Of a DNA stretch of 64,000 nucleotides, positions 40,928-49,665 are shown in pieces. Within the stretch, counting starts at the first letter, position 1. Each line of letters opens with the position of its first letter. This DNA is from JAGVDM01 sp964642315 (GTDB lineage Bacteria > Patescibacteriota > Gracilibacteria > Peribacterales > Peribacteraceae), in assembly GCA_964642315.1 (NCBI GenBank), contig CAZXOG010000001.1:310001-374000 (forward strand), given 5' to 3'. The notes below the pieces were generated by a model. It searched no databases. It saw only the letters and a list, made by a program, of their open reading frames with translations, and had not been told where the DNA came from. The translations under genes were made by a program, and so were the position numbers.

Positions 40928-43552
40928 TTGGTCCCTTTCCTGCGTTTCCTCGCCGTGCCGCTCCTCTGGCTCACCACGATCGTGGTGGGGTGGGTGAGCA
41001 AGCCCGACATTTGGATTGGCCTGTACCGCTGGTTCATGCGCGACCCGCTTGGCGCAAGCCTCACGGTTCTCAATGTCCTCTTCGCGCTCTGGATCGGCAA
41101 GAGGCTCTTCCGGTACTGGTACGCGGTGTACCGTTCACGCTCACTCGTGAAGTTCCGTGTGATGCTTCCACGGGAGGACAGCAAGATCGATCAGGAGAAA
41201 CGCACGGAGAAAGACTTCAAAGAGAAGATCGCCGTTATGGAACAGCTCTACCGTGCGCTGTGGGAGGTACGCAGTCTCAATGTGTGGCAGGTGCTCCACT
41301 ACTGGATTTTCCGGTACCGGATCATCAGTTTCGAGCTCTACGCGCACAAGGGGCTCATTAGCTTCTACGTCGTCACGGAACCCCAGCTGCAATCCATCGT
41401 GGAGAAGCAGATCACTTCGTTCTACCCCGATGCGGAAATCACGCCGGAAGAGACGCCGGAAATCTGGCCCAAGGGCCACAAGCTTGTTGCGTATGCCATG
41501 CAGTTCAAGAAAGCGTTCATGTACCCGCTGCGGTACTACGAGCAGATGCAGGATGACCCGCTCAATGGCATCGCGAACGTCATGAGCAAGCTTGCCGAGG
41601 ATGAGACAGCGTCGATCCAGGTGGTGGTTTCCCCATCGTTCTCGAACAAGTGGGGGGAGAAAGCCCGGAGTTTTGCCTCTGCTCGCTTCAAGGGCAAGTC
41701 GTCGTCGTTCCTCGCGAACATTCCGCTCCTCAAATTGTTCTCGCCGCTTTTCGATTACATTGTGTTCGGCGCGAGCGGGAGCATCGGCGCCGGCGACACG
41801 AGCGCTCCAGGCGCAAGCAGGGGCGATGCCTTCATCCGCATGATCCAGCCGGAGGAGGAGCTCTACAAGCGCATGGGCGAAAAGGCCGGCATGAGCTTCT
41901 ACCACACGTCCGTGCGCATCTTCTCCGCGAGCAAGACGTGGAGCCGCGCATACGAGATCGGCAACAACATCCAAGTCGCGTTCAACGCGTTCAAGGATGT
42001 GTACGGCAACTACCTGGAGAACCGGCGCATTTCCATCGACATTCTTCCAATGGCATGGAACGCGAGGATCCTCTACAAGCTCTGGCGCCGCAGGCTGAAC
42101 TGCTTCTTCCACAAAGAGAACCTCATGGTGGAGAAGGAGCTTGCCGGCCTCTACCACTTCCCGGACAGCCGGTACAACAAGATCCCGAATATCCAGTGGA
42201 TGACGTACAAGGCGCTGCCGCCGCCGGCGGATATGCCAGCGGAGGGCATCCTCATCGGGAAGAACGTTTACCGTGGCGTCACGACTCCCGTGAAGTTCCT
42301 CGGCAAAGACCGCACGCGCCACCACTACATCATCGGGAAATCCGGTACGGGAAAATCCGCGCTCCTAAGCTTCATGGCGAGGCAGGATGTCGCCGCGGGC
42401 GACGGGCTCTGCGTCGTGGACCCGCACGGGGATCTGATCGAGGATATCCTCGCCCATGTGCCGAAGGAGCGGGCGAAAGATGTGATCCTGTTCGATCCCG
42501 CGGATATCGAGCGTCCCATGGGCCTCAACCTGCTCGAGGCCAAGACGCCGGAGGAGAAGGACCGCGCGTCGCTCGATGCGATGGAGATCTTCCTCAAGCT
42601 CTTCGGCAACGAGATCTTCGGCCCGCGCATCCAGCACTACTTCCGCAACGGGTGCCTCACGCTCATGGATGACGAGGAGGAGGGCGCGACGCTCATCGAC
42701 GTGCCGCGGCTCTTCGTGGACGATGAGTTCCAGCGGTACAAGGTGAGCAAAGTAAAGAACGTCGTTGTGCGCAGTTTCTGGGAGCACGAGATCGCGAAGA
42801 CGGGTGCCCGCGAGAAGGAGGAGATGATCCCGTACTTCAGCTCGAAGTTCGGCCCCTTCATCACGAATACGACGATGCGCAACATCATCGGCCAGCCGAA
42901 GAGCGCGTTCGACGTTCGCAGGGTGATGGACGAGCAGAAGATCCTCCTCATCAACCTGAGCAAAGGAAAGATCGGCAACATCAACGCGCAGCTCCTCGGC
43001 CTCATCTTCGTGAACAAGGTGAGCATGGCTGCCATGAGCCGCGCGGACGTGCACAAAGATAAGCGCAAGCGGTTCTACCTCTACGTGGACGAATTCCAGA
43101 ACTTCGTCACCGACGCGTTTACGACGATGCTCTCCGAAGCCCGAAAGTACGAGCTCGCGCTCATCATGGCGCACCAGTACATCGGGCAGCTCGTGGGGAA
43201 GACCGAATCCTACGGCGAGACGAATACGAAGATGCGCGATGCCGTGTTCGGCAACGTCGGCACGATCATGAGCTTCAAGATCGGCGCGGAGGACGCGGAG
43301 TACATGGCGAAGGAGTACGCGCCGGTGCTCTCGGAGCAGGATGTCATCGGCATTCCGAACTTCAACTGCTACGTGAAGCTGAACATCAACAACGTCCAGT
43401 CCCGCCCCTTCAGCATGGCGACGATCTGGGATGAATCCGACCGCAACGAGAAGCTCGCGGAGCTCATCAAGGAGTACAGCCGCATGAAGTACGGGCGCAA
43501 GAAGGTGTTCGTCGATCAGGAGATCGAGGACCGCATCGGCATCGTGCGGTAG
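40928..43552 (+). CDS. TraG/VirB4-like type IV secretion ATPase, copy 2
   Basis: An 874-residue paralogue of the ATPase at 15.8-18.3 kb. Two N-terminal membrane segments are followed by a TraC-like region containing VEKQITSFYPDAE and RYYEQMQDDPLNGI, then a HerA-type motor: Walker A GKSGTGKSA, VVDPHGDLIED, FDPADIERPMGLNLL and Walker B YLYVDEFQNFVTDA. The first translated codon is probably TTG; no ATG or GTG is suitably placed. The two copies share the motor closely but differ at the N-terminus, so they probably serve different substrates or positions in the apparatus. Confidence 0.87.
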   Translation: MVPFLRFLAVPLLWLTTIVVGWVSKPDIWIGLYRWFMRDPLGASLTVLNVLFALWIGKRLFRYWYAVYRSRSLVKFRVMLPREDSKIDQEKRTEKDFKEKIAVMEQLYRALWEVRSLNVWQVLHYWIFRYRIISFELYAHKGLISFYVVTEPQLQSIVEKQITSFYPDAEITPEETPEIWPKGHKLVAYAMQFKKAFMYPLRYYEQMQDDPLNGIANVMSKLAEDETASIQVVVSPSFSNKWGEKARSFASARFKGKSSSFLANIPLLKLFSPLFDYIVFGASGSIGAGDTSAPGASRGDAFIRMIQPEEELYKRMGEKAGMSFYHTSVRIFSASKTWSRAYEIGNNIQVAFNAFKDVYGNYLENRRISIDILPMAWNARILYKLWRRRLNCFFHKENLMVEKELAGLYHFPDSRYNKIPNIQWMTYKALPPPADMPAEGILIGKNVYRGVTTPVKFLGKDRTRHHYIIGKSGTGKSALLSFMARQDVAAGDGLCVVDPHGDLIEDILAHVPKERAKDVILFDPADIERPMGLNLLEAKTPEEKDRASLDAMEIFLKLFGNEIFGPRIQHYFRNGCLTLMDDEEEGATLIDVPRLFVDDEFQRYKVSKVKNVVVRSFWEHEIAKTGAREKEEMIPYFSSKFGPFITNTTMRNIIGQPKSAFDVRRVMDEQKILLINLSKGKIGNINAQLLGLIFVNKVSMAAMSRADVHKDKRKRFYLYVDEFQNFVTDAFTTMLSEARKYELALIMAHQYIGQLVGKTESYGETNTKMRDAVFGNVGTIMSFKIGAEDAEYMAKEYAPVLSEQDVIGIPNFNCYVKLNINNVQSRPFSMATIWDESDRNEKLAELIKEYSRMKYGRKKVFVDQEIEDRIGIVR

Positions 43553-43556
43553 GCGT

Positions 43557-43585
43557 TTGACCGGGCCGGCGTACGGGTGGAGAAT
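43557..43585 (+). promoter_or_regulatory. Promoter of the gene at 43595, nearly leaderless
   Basis: TTGACC (43557-43562), a 17-base spacer and GAGAAT (43580-43585), then 9 bases to the ATG. Confidence 0.5.
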
Positions 43586-43594
43586 CCCGCCCCT

Positions 43595-43936
43595 ATGACG
43601 AATGCCCCCACGAATGCGCTGCCGGAATCCGCGCGGGATATTCCCGATGCGATGGCAGCGGTGGAAACGGAGACCGCGAAGTTCCGCAGCGTCGACCGCC
43701 GCGAGCAGGTGAACGGCATACTGCTCCGCTGCGCGCTGCAGACATACCTGAAGCTTCGTGCGGCCTGTGAGGCTGGCACGCAACAGCGGGACTCTCTCGT
43801 GCCGGATCTCCTTGCAGCGATCTGCCAGTGCGCCATAGAACTCTTCGCCGAAGACCCGGGAATTGAAGGGTACATTCGGGCTCCTGCACGGTCTGCCAGG
43901 GCGACGCCGCCGCCCGCTGGCCCAGTGATCTTCTGA
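43595..43936 (+). CDS. Hypothetical protein
   Basis: A 113-residue soluble helical protein of unknown function (SVDRREQVNGILLRCALQTYLKLRAACE; LVPDLLAAICQCAIELFAEDPGI). The N- and C-termini are Ala/Pro-rich and probably disordered. A promoter-like TTGACC-17-GAGAAT ends 9 bases before the ATG, which favours a real gene. It sits between ATPase 2 and a convergent DUF1622 gene. Confidence 0.55.
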   Translation: MTNAPTNALPESARDIPDAMAAVETETAKFRSVDRREQVNGILLRCALQTYLKLRAACEAGTQQRDSLVPDLLAAICQCAIELFAEDPGIEGYIRAPARSARATPPPAGPVIF

Positions 43937-43952
43937 CTGGCGCCCGCCTCCG

Positions 43953-44375
43953 TTACGACGCCTGCTTCCCCGTGTGGGCGCGCGCGTACTGGGCAAGGGC
44001 GCTCTCGATATCCTCTTCCTGCCGGATTTCCGCGGCAGCTCCGCGCATCTCCCATGAGAGGATGTAGGCGATCACCATCCGGAGTGTGACGATGCCGCCG
44101 AGCACGAGGAGGCGGTTCAAGGTCGGGCTCACGATCGTTTCGATAATGTCTTTTCCCACGAGGAATTCCAGGCCGAGCGAGAGGTGCTTGGCGATACCCA
44201 TGCGGATTTCAATGAGGAGTTTGCTCCGCTGCCGCGTGTACGCGCAGAAGAGCACGAGACCGCGCAACGTTCCGTAGCACATGATGAGCACGCCGATGAA
44301 TCCGATGGCGCCGGCGGCAACCATGCTCGTGCCTTCCAGGAACGAGAGAATCGTCTGTTCAAGGGAGTGTTCCAT
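43953..44375 (-). CDS. DUF1622 family membrane protein
   Basis: A 140-residue protein with two or three membrane helices. The family signature GIAKHLSLGLEFLVGKDIIETI, followed by LVLGGIVTLRMVIAYILSWEM, is intact. The C-terminal 30 residues are charged and cytoplasmic. Function is unknown in the family. A TACAAT lies 17 bases before the ATG. It is convergent with the small gene at 43595-43936. Confidence 0.88.
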   Translation of the reverse strand: MEHSLEQTILSFLEGTSMVAAGAIGFIGVLIMCYGTLRGLVLFCAYTRQRSKLLIEIRMGIAKHLSLGLEFLVGKDIIETIVSPTLNRLLVLGGIVTLRMVIAYILSWEMRGAAAEIRQEEDIESALAQYARAHTGKQAS

Positions 44376-44469
44376 ATGTGTTTTCGCAACTATTGTAGCA
44401 TATTTCCCTGTATTTGGCAGCAGTCAATTCCCCCTTCTGGTACCATCGCCCAGCTTTCCGAGTATCCCC

Positions 44470-44781
44470 ATGGTTTCCTTCAAGCAAGCACGGGACATGT
44501 TCCGTCTCCAGCGGGAGGCGAAGCGGGTGAAGAAAGAGCTCCGGAATATCCACGTCGAGGCGGAGTCCTCCGGCGTGAAAGTCGTGGTTTCCGCGGAGCA
44601 GACTGTCCTCGAGATCGTCATTGACCCATCGGTGGACCGGTCGCTCCTGCCGGGGCTCCTCACCGATGCGCTCAACCGGGCCCTGAGAAAGGCGCAGGTC
44701 GTGTCCTCCGAACGGATGCAGTCCGTGATGGGAGAGATGGGCCTGCCGACGGAGGAGGGCATGCGCGGGCTCTCCGCGTGA
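44470..44781 (+). CDS. ybaB: YbaB/EbfC nucleoid-associated protein
   Basis: A 103-residue DNA-binding protein. QARDMFRLQREAKRVKKELRNI and the beta segment VVVSAEQTVLEIVIDP, then the terminal helix, match the YbaB fold, a tweezer-shaped dimer. It usually sits beside dnaX and recR; here it is coupled to mltG instead. The ATG at 44470 follows a C/T-rich tract (ctttccgagtatcccc). Confidence 0.85.
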   Translation: MVSFKQARDMFRLQREAKRVKKELRNIHVEAESSGVKVVVSAEQTVLEIVIDPSVDRSLLPGLLTDALNRALRKAQVVSSERMQSVMGEMGLPTEEGMRGLSA

Positions 44782-45827
44782 TGTCCTCCAGATTGTTTTC
44801 CTTCCCCTGTTCCATGCGCTTCGTTGCCGCTTTCCTCTGTCTCGTTGGCACCGCCGTCGTGGCATCCATGGTGTGGTACCTCGGGGCGATCAAGCCCGTG
44901 GGTGCGGCAGACCAGACGCGGATTGTCATCGAGGTGGAGGAGGGGATGTCCGTCGATGCCATCGCAAGCCTCCTTGCTGAGCGCGGGGCGATCCGGTCGC
45001 CGCTAGCGTTCAAGGTATTCGTGAAGCTCCATGGCGCGGAGAGGGCGTTGCAGGCGGGGAAGTTCGTCGTACGGCCGTCCCAGTCGATCGAGTCCGTCGT
45101 GGAGGTGTTGCAGACCGGCAAAGCGCAGGAACTCGCCGTGACGATTCCGGAGGGATTTACCCTTGCAGATATCGATGCGCTCCTCGCGTCCAAGGGGCTC
45201 GCGAGCTCCGGTGCGCTCACAGCCTGCGCGCAGACGTGCGATCTCTCTTCGTACGCATTCCTTCCTGATCGCGCAGGACTCGCCGAGCGCGGCGGTGTGG
45301 TCGAGGGATATCTGTACCCGGATACGTACTTCGTTGCACCGGAGAACTTCTCGCCCGAAGCATTCCTCCGGCGACTGCTCGACACGTTCCGCAGCCGAGT
45401 TGTGGAAGGGTACGCGGAGGGCATCCAGGCGTCCGGCAGATCGCTCCATGAGATCGTCACGATGGCCTCACTCATCGAGGAAGAGGCGAGTGGCGATGCC
45501 GAACGGCCGGTGATCGCCGGCATTCTCTGGAAACGCTACGACGACGGTCGTGGCCTCGGTGTGGATGCCACCGTGCGCTACATCATCAATAAACCAATGG
45601 GCGCGCTCACGGTGGAAGATCTGAATACCGAAAATCCGTACAACACGCGGAAGTTTCGCGGTTTGCCTCCCGGCCCGATTGCGAATCCGGGCGAAGCGAG
45701 CATCAGCGCCGCGCTCCACCCGACCCGAACGGAGTACTGGTACTACCTCCATGACAGCAAGGGGAAGATCCACTATGCCGCAACGAACGAGGAGCACAAC
45801 GTAAACAGGTACATGTACCTTCGGTGA
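44781..45827 (+). CDS. mltG: Endolytic murein transglycosylase MltG
   Basis: A 348-residue membrane-anchored YceG/MltG protein: N-terminal membrane segment (about 10-33), a LysM-like first domain (VIEVEEGMSVDAIASLLAERGAI) and the catalytic domain with VEGYLYPDTYFV, MASLIEEEA (the catalytic Glu), GVDATVRYI and NPYNTRKFRGLPPGPI. It ends growing glycan strands during wall synthesis. The ATG overlaps the ybaB stop (TGATG), so translation is coupled. A GTG three bases earlier is possible. Confidence 0.94.
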   Translation: MSSRLFSFPCSMRFVAAFLCLVGTAVVASMVWYLGAIKPVGAADQTRIVIEVEEGMSVDAIASLLAERGAIRSPLAFKVFVKLHGAERALQAGKFVVRPSQSIESVVEVLQTGKAQELAVTIPEGFTLADIDALLASKGLASSGALTACAQTCDLSSYAFLPDRAGLAERGGVVEGYLYPDTYFVAPENFSPEAFLRRLLDTFRSRVVEGYAEGIQASGRSLHEIVTMASLIEEEASGDAERPVIAGILWKRYDDGRGLGVDATVRYIINKPMGALTVEDLNTENPYNTRKFRGLPPGPIANPGEASISAALHPTRTEYWYYLHDSKGKIHYAATNEEHNVNRYMYLR

Positions 45828-45892
45828 GCCTGCACGGAATGTGAGGGGGGCAATGGAATGAAACGTCGGCGGAAGGAGCAAGCCGATTCGCC

Positions 45893-45921
45893 TTGCTTTT
45901 CGGGCGGCTGGCGCGTAGTTT
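45893..45921 (+). promoter_or_regulatory. Promoter of the methyltransferase gene, nearly leaderless
   Basis: TTGCTT (45893-45898), a 17-base spacer and TAGTTT (45916-45921), then 9 bases to the ATG. Confidence 0.6.
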
Positions 45922-45930
45922 TCGGCGCCC

Positions 45931-46659
45931 ATGCGCGAATGGAGCCACCAGGATACGGCCGATCTCTTCGATGGCGTGTGGCGCAGTGATGCGTACGCCG
46001 GATTCAGCGAAGGCAAGGGCGAGGCGGGGGGAACGACGCCGCTCCTGGAGGCGTTCATTAGCGCAGTGAAGCATCTGCCACAGGAGGGCCGCAACGTCGT
46101 GGAGTTCGGGGCGGGTTCCGGGGAGCATGCGATCCGCCTCGCGCAGGCGCACTTGCCGGTGACGGCCGTGGAATGGAGCCCGTGGGCAGTGGAGAGGATG
46201 CAGCACCGGTTTGCATCACGCATTGCAGGGGGCGTGCAGTTTCCGCAGGTTGTCCGGGCGAACATGTTCGGTTACCTGCAGGAACAGGAGGGGAAGGGGC
46301 TCGATAATGTATACGCCAATTCGGTGCTGCACTGTCTCAGTGCGCAGGAACGCGCAAAGTTCTTCGAGCTCCTTGCCAAATCGCAGCGCCATGGGAAGTT
46401 CGCTGCGCTTTCCTTCAAGGCGTCCGGTGATGCGCTGCAAGAGAGCGGCGAATTCGTGGAAACAACGCCGGCAGGCGATGTGCTGAAGGGTGGCGACGGC
46501 ATCCGGCGCCTGTTCGTGGCAGACCCGATGCCGATCATCCGGGAGGCGCAGCGGTTCGGGCTCCGGGTGAATAGCACGCTCGGTTGGGAGGTGCCCGATT
46601 ACAATCTCCGCGGCAAGACAGGGCGCTTCGTCGGGTTCCTTGCAGAGAAGCAGGTGTAA
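45931..46659 (+). CDS. SAM-dependent methyltransferase
   Basis: A 242-residue class I methyltransferase. The SAM-binding loop is VVEFGAGSGEHAIRLA (about residues 55-70), with the acidic residue after strand 2 in VTAVEWS and the following VYANSVLHCL. The substrate cannot be inferred. It is a single-gene transcript with its own promoter between mltG and the antiporter. Confidence 0.85.
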   Translation: MREWSHQDTADLFDGVWRSDAYAGFSEGKGEAGGTTPLLEAFISAVKHLPQEGRNVVEFGAGSGEHAIRLAQAHLPVTAVEWSPWAVERMQHRFASRIAGGVQFPQVVRANMFGYLQEQEGKGLDNVYANSVLHCLSAQERAKFFELLAKSQRHGKFAALSFKASGDALQESGEFVETTPAGDVLKGGDGIRRLFVADPMPIIREAQRFGLRVNSTLGWEVPDYNLRGKTGRFVGFLAEKQV

Positions 46660-46744
46660 ATAGGGGTTCCAGGGTGCCTTCTAAGCGGTATTGCATTGCA
46701 GGAGCATCTTCTGCAAAATTGGCAAAATTTCCCCATGTTTCTCT

Positions 46745-48124
46745 ATGGCAATAGCACGATGCAGAAAGTTCCTCATGGGTGTTCTGCCCGTTACCGCTCT
46801 CGTTGCAGTGCCAGCGGCATTCGCTTCCGAAGGAGGAGGGGCGGCCCACAGTGTCGCCGGAACCTTCCTCGCGATCGCCGTGATCCTCGTTGCGGCGAAG
46901 TTTTCGAGTCTGGTGGAGAGGTTCGGGCAGCCTTCGGTGCTCGGTGAACTGGTGATCGGCGTGATCTTGGGGAATCTCATACTCCTTGGCATCCCGTACC
47001 TTGAGCCGCTGAAAGGAGATGCGATCATTGCCTTCCTCGCGGAGCTTGGCGTAGTGATTCTCCTCTTCCAGATCGGACTGGAATCCAACATCCAGAAGAT
47101 GCAGAAGGTCGGGTTCCGCGCATTCCTCGTGGCGACGATCGGCGTGATCGCGCCGTTCGCGCTCGGCACGTGGATTGTGGGTCCCATGCTTCTTCCGGGG
47201 CTTTCCTTCAATGCGTACCTCTTCCTCGGAGCCGCGCTCACGGCCACATCTGTAGGCATTACTGCCCGCGTATTCCGCGATCTTGGGAAGCTCCAGACGC
47301 CGGAGGCGCAGATTGTCCTTGGTGCAGCGGTGATCGATGATGTGATGGGGCTCATTATTCTTGCCGTTGTTTCCGCCATCGCAACATCCGGCTCGGTGAG
47401 CGCGGCGACGGTCGGCGCTATCACGCTCAAGGCGATCGGGTTCCTCGTCGGCGCGATTGTTGCCGGGCAGCTCTTTGCGCCGCGGCTCGGCCGGTGGTTC
47501 TCGGCCATTCACACCGGCGTGGGAATGAAGTTCACACTGGCCATCGCGTTCTGCCTGCTCTTCGCCGCGCTCGCGCAGCTCATCGGGCTCGCGCCGATTG
47601 TCGGGGCGTTCGCCGCCGGTCTCGTGCTCGATCCCGTGCACTTCCGCTACTTCAAGGATCTCCACATCGTGGAAGACATGAAGGCAGCGGTTGCCGATGC
47701 GGATCCGAAGCTCCGGGAGAAGGTCTACCACACGCTGGAGGAGCACTCGCACCGCCACGTGGAGTACCTCATCGAGCCGCTCGGGCACTTCCTCGTGCCG
47801 CTCTTCTTCGTCATGACCGGCATGGCGGTGAAACTGGAAACGCTCTTCAATCTCCCGGTGCTGCTCGTCGCGCTCGGGATCACTGTGGCGGCGTTCGTCG
47901 GGAAGATCATCTCCGGCCTTGCGGCCGGGAACGTCCGCAAATCCCTCGTCGGGTGGGGCATGGTTCCCCGTGGAGAAGTGGGCCTGATCTTCGCGGCGAT
48001 CGGAAAATCCGTCGGCGTTGTCTCGGATTCCGTCTACTCGGTCATCGTGATCGTCGTGATCCTCACGACGCTCCTCACGCCGCCGATCCTCACGTTCCTC
48101 CTGAAGCGCGAGGGGGCGAAGTGA
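46745..48124 (+). CDS. CPA2-family cation:proton antiporter (KefB/NapA-like)
   Basis: A 459-residue protein with about 12 membrane helices. Diagnostic segments are GQPSVLGELVIGVILGNL, the LTATSVGITARVF helix and the ion-site helix AAVIDDVMGLIIL with its paired aspartates. There is no C-terminal TrkA-N domain. It exchanges Na or K for protons. A Gly-rich region and signal-like segment precede helix 1. Start at MAIARCRKF; the ATG at 46775 is also possible. Confidence 0.9.
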   Translation: MAIARCRKFLMGVLPVTALVAVPAAFASEGGGAAHSVAGTFLAIAVILVAAKFSSLVERFGQPSVLGELVIGVILGNLILLGIPYLEPLKGDAIIAFLAELGVVILLFQIGLESNIQKMQKVGFRAFLVATIGVIAPFALGTWIVGPMLLPGLSFNAYLFLGAALTATSVGITARVFRDLGKLQTPEAQIVLGAAVIDDVMGLIILAVVSAIATSGSVSAATVGAITLKAIGFLVGAIVAGQLFAPRLGRWFSAIHTGVGMKFTLAIAFCLLFAALAQLIGLAPIVGAFAAGLVLDPVHFRYFKDLHIVEDMKAAVADADPKLREKVYHTLEEHSHRHVEYLIEPLGHFLVPLFFVMTGMAVKLETLFNLPVLLVALGITVAAFVGKIISGLAAGNVRKSLVGWGMVPRGEVGLIFAAIGKSVGVVSDSVYSVIVIVVILTTLLTPPILTFLLKREGAK

Positions 48125-48130
48125 CCAAGC

Positions 48131-48919
48131 TCAAAACTCATCGTTTTCGGGCCCTGCCTCCGGCAGGAGTTGCCTCCCGATGAGCACTGATTCAAGCACG
48201 TCAACGACCCGCGGGCTGATGGCGCCAGAGGAGGAGATGCTCGCCTGCCGTAAGCCGGACAGTGCTGTACGGATTTCCTGTTCGCGTTCCATCGTATCCG
48301 AGATGGTGCTTGCCCCTGCGATTTGCTCGCATGCCGCCACCACGTGCGGATTCGAGGAGAGGGTCACAGAACCGTTTCCGTTCTTTGGCAGTCTGCCGTA
48401 TCGCACTTCGAGCAGGCCCGCGAGCACGGTTGCTTCGATCTCCGTGTCGGGCGCGTGGTCTTCATCATCATCTTCAAGGTTGTCGTTGCCATTCTTCTCC
48501 GTCTTCTCCGCGGCGGCTCGCGCATTCGCGATGATCGCGTCGTACTTCTCGCCACCGAAAGGGTTTTCCTTCGCGATGCGGCTGCGAGGAAGAGTGGTGT
48601 CAGCTTCTTGAACCGATGCATCCGGTAGTGGTGCCGATGAAGGGTAGTTACTGCGCTGGTTATGCACCAACCCGGGCGATTGGCCCGTCGGTGCCGGCAA
48701 GGTACTCCCGCGGAGCGAATGCATGATTGCGGCACGTCTTGCGGACTGCTCGGCGGTCAATGTGTGCTGCATTGTTTGGCTCAGTACATTCATCACAGCA
48801 TCGAAATGCTCTGTCCCTTGTGCCGCAATGGCCTCCGCATGCGAGAGGAGTTCATCCGCGGATGGTGTGGATACATTGCCATTGTGTCCAGTTGGCTTGT
48901 GATGCCCAGGAATATCCAT
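48131..48919 (-). CDS. Hypothetical protein
   Basis: A 262-residue soluble protein with no known domain. Residues 20-75 and 180-255 are predicted helical (ADELLSHAEAIAAQGTEHF; ISPRVVDVLESVLIGRQLL), separated by a low-complexity acidic linker (NGNDNLEDDDEDHAPDTE). A TACAAT element lies 10 bases before the ATG with tttcccccct between, supporting a real gene. Divergent from the LOG-family gene. Confidence 0.65.
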   Translation of the reverse strand: MDIPGHHKPTGHNGNVSTPSADELLSHAEAIAAQGTEHFDAVMNVLSQTMQHTLTAEQSARRAAIMHSLRGSTLPAPTGQSPGLVHNQRSNYPSSAPLPDASVQEADTTLPRSRIAKENPFGGEKYDAIIANARAAAEKTEKNGNDNLEDDDEDHAPDTEIEATVLAGLLEVRYGRLPKNGNGSVTLSSNPHVVAACEQIAGASTISDTMEREQEIRTALSGLRQASISSSGAISPRVVDVLESVLIGRQLLPEAGPENDEF

Positions 48920-48929
48920 AGGGGGGAAA

Positions 48930-48935
48930 ATTGTA
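48930..48935 (-). promoter_or_regulatory. -10 element of the gene at 48131-48919
   Basis: TACAAT on the minus strand, 10 bases before the ATG. Confidence 0.45.
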
Positions 48936-48971
48936 TGAAAACCCCAGCGTGCAGAAAAGCAAAAAATGAGT

Positions 48972-48977
48972 TATACT
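48972..48977 (+). promoter_or_regulatory. -10 element of the LOG-family gene
   Basis: TATACT at 48972-48977, with a second candidate TATAGA at 48983-48988, which is 11 bases before the ATG. Confidence 0.35.
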
Positions 48978-48999
48978 GTGACTATAGACACCACAATCC

Positions 49000-49665
49000 A
49001 TGGACATATCACCCGCCAATCGTCGCCTGAAAATCGGTGTGATGGGTTCCGCATCGGGCCCGCAGATTGAGGATAGCGCGGTGCGCGAGCGCGCGAAGGA
49101 GCTCGGCAGGGAGATCGGGAGGCGCGGGTATGTCTTCATCAACGGCGCATGCCCGGGTTTGCCCGATGATGCGTTCCAGGGCGCGAAGGAGATGGGCGCG
49201 CTCACGATCGGGATTTCCCCCGCGTTCTCCGAGCACGAGCACCTCCATGAGTACAAATCCCCAAACGGGCACGATGTGATGATCTACACCGGCATGGGAT
49301 TCATGGAGCGCGATATCATCAACATCCGTTCCTCGGATGGCATCGTGATTATTGCAGGGGGTATCGGCACACTGAACGAGTTCACCATCGCGTACGAGGA
49401 AGGCCGTCCGCTTGGCGTACTTACGAATTCCGGCGGAATCAGCAACTCCATCCCGGACATCGTGGAGAATCTCTGCAAGCGCAAGATCGCGCCGAATATG
49501 GTCTTCGATGATGACCCCGTGCGGCTCATTGCAAAGCTCGCGGAGGCGATTGAGCGCTACCCACTCCCGATCCACGAGGACGGCCGGGTGGTGGATGCGA
49601 ACAAGCGCGAACCCCGCCGCAGCGACTGGTGGTGGCAGGAGCACGAGCCGGAGCATCGAGGCTAG
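49000..49665 (+). CDS. LOG-family/SLOG nucleotide-binding protein
   Basis: A 221-residue Rossmann-like protein. It has the Lonely-Guy-type motif AGGIGTLNEFTIAYEEG in place of PGGxGTxxE, an N-terminal GVMGSASGP strand-loop and INGACPGLPDDAFQGAKEMG. Family enzymes release cytokinin bases from their 5'-monophosphates or act as nucleotide sensors; which applies here cannot be read. The C-terminal 25 residues are charged. Confidence 0.82.
   Translation: MDISPANRRLKIGVMGSASGPQIEDSAVRERAKELGREIGRRGYVFINGACPGLPDDAFQGAKEMGALTIGISPAFSEHEHLHEYKSPNGHDVMIYTGMGFMERDIINIRSSDGIVIIAGGIGTLNEFTIAYEEGRPLGVLTNSGGISNSIPDIVENLCKRKIAPNMVFDDDPVRLIAKLAEAIERYPLPIHEDGRVVDANKREPRRSDWWWQEHEPEHRG

Noticed and set aside
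43516..44055. A 179-residue minus-strand frame between ATPase 2 and DUF1622
   Set aside because: It overlaps the ends of both neighbours and has shadow-like composition; the plus-strand gene at 43595 has a promoter and a more natural protein sequence.
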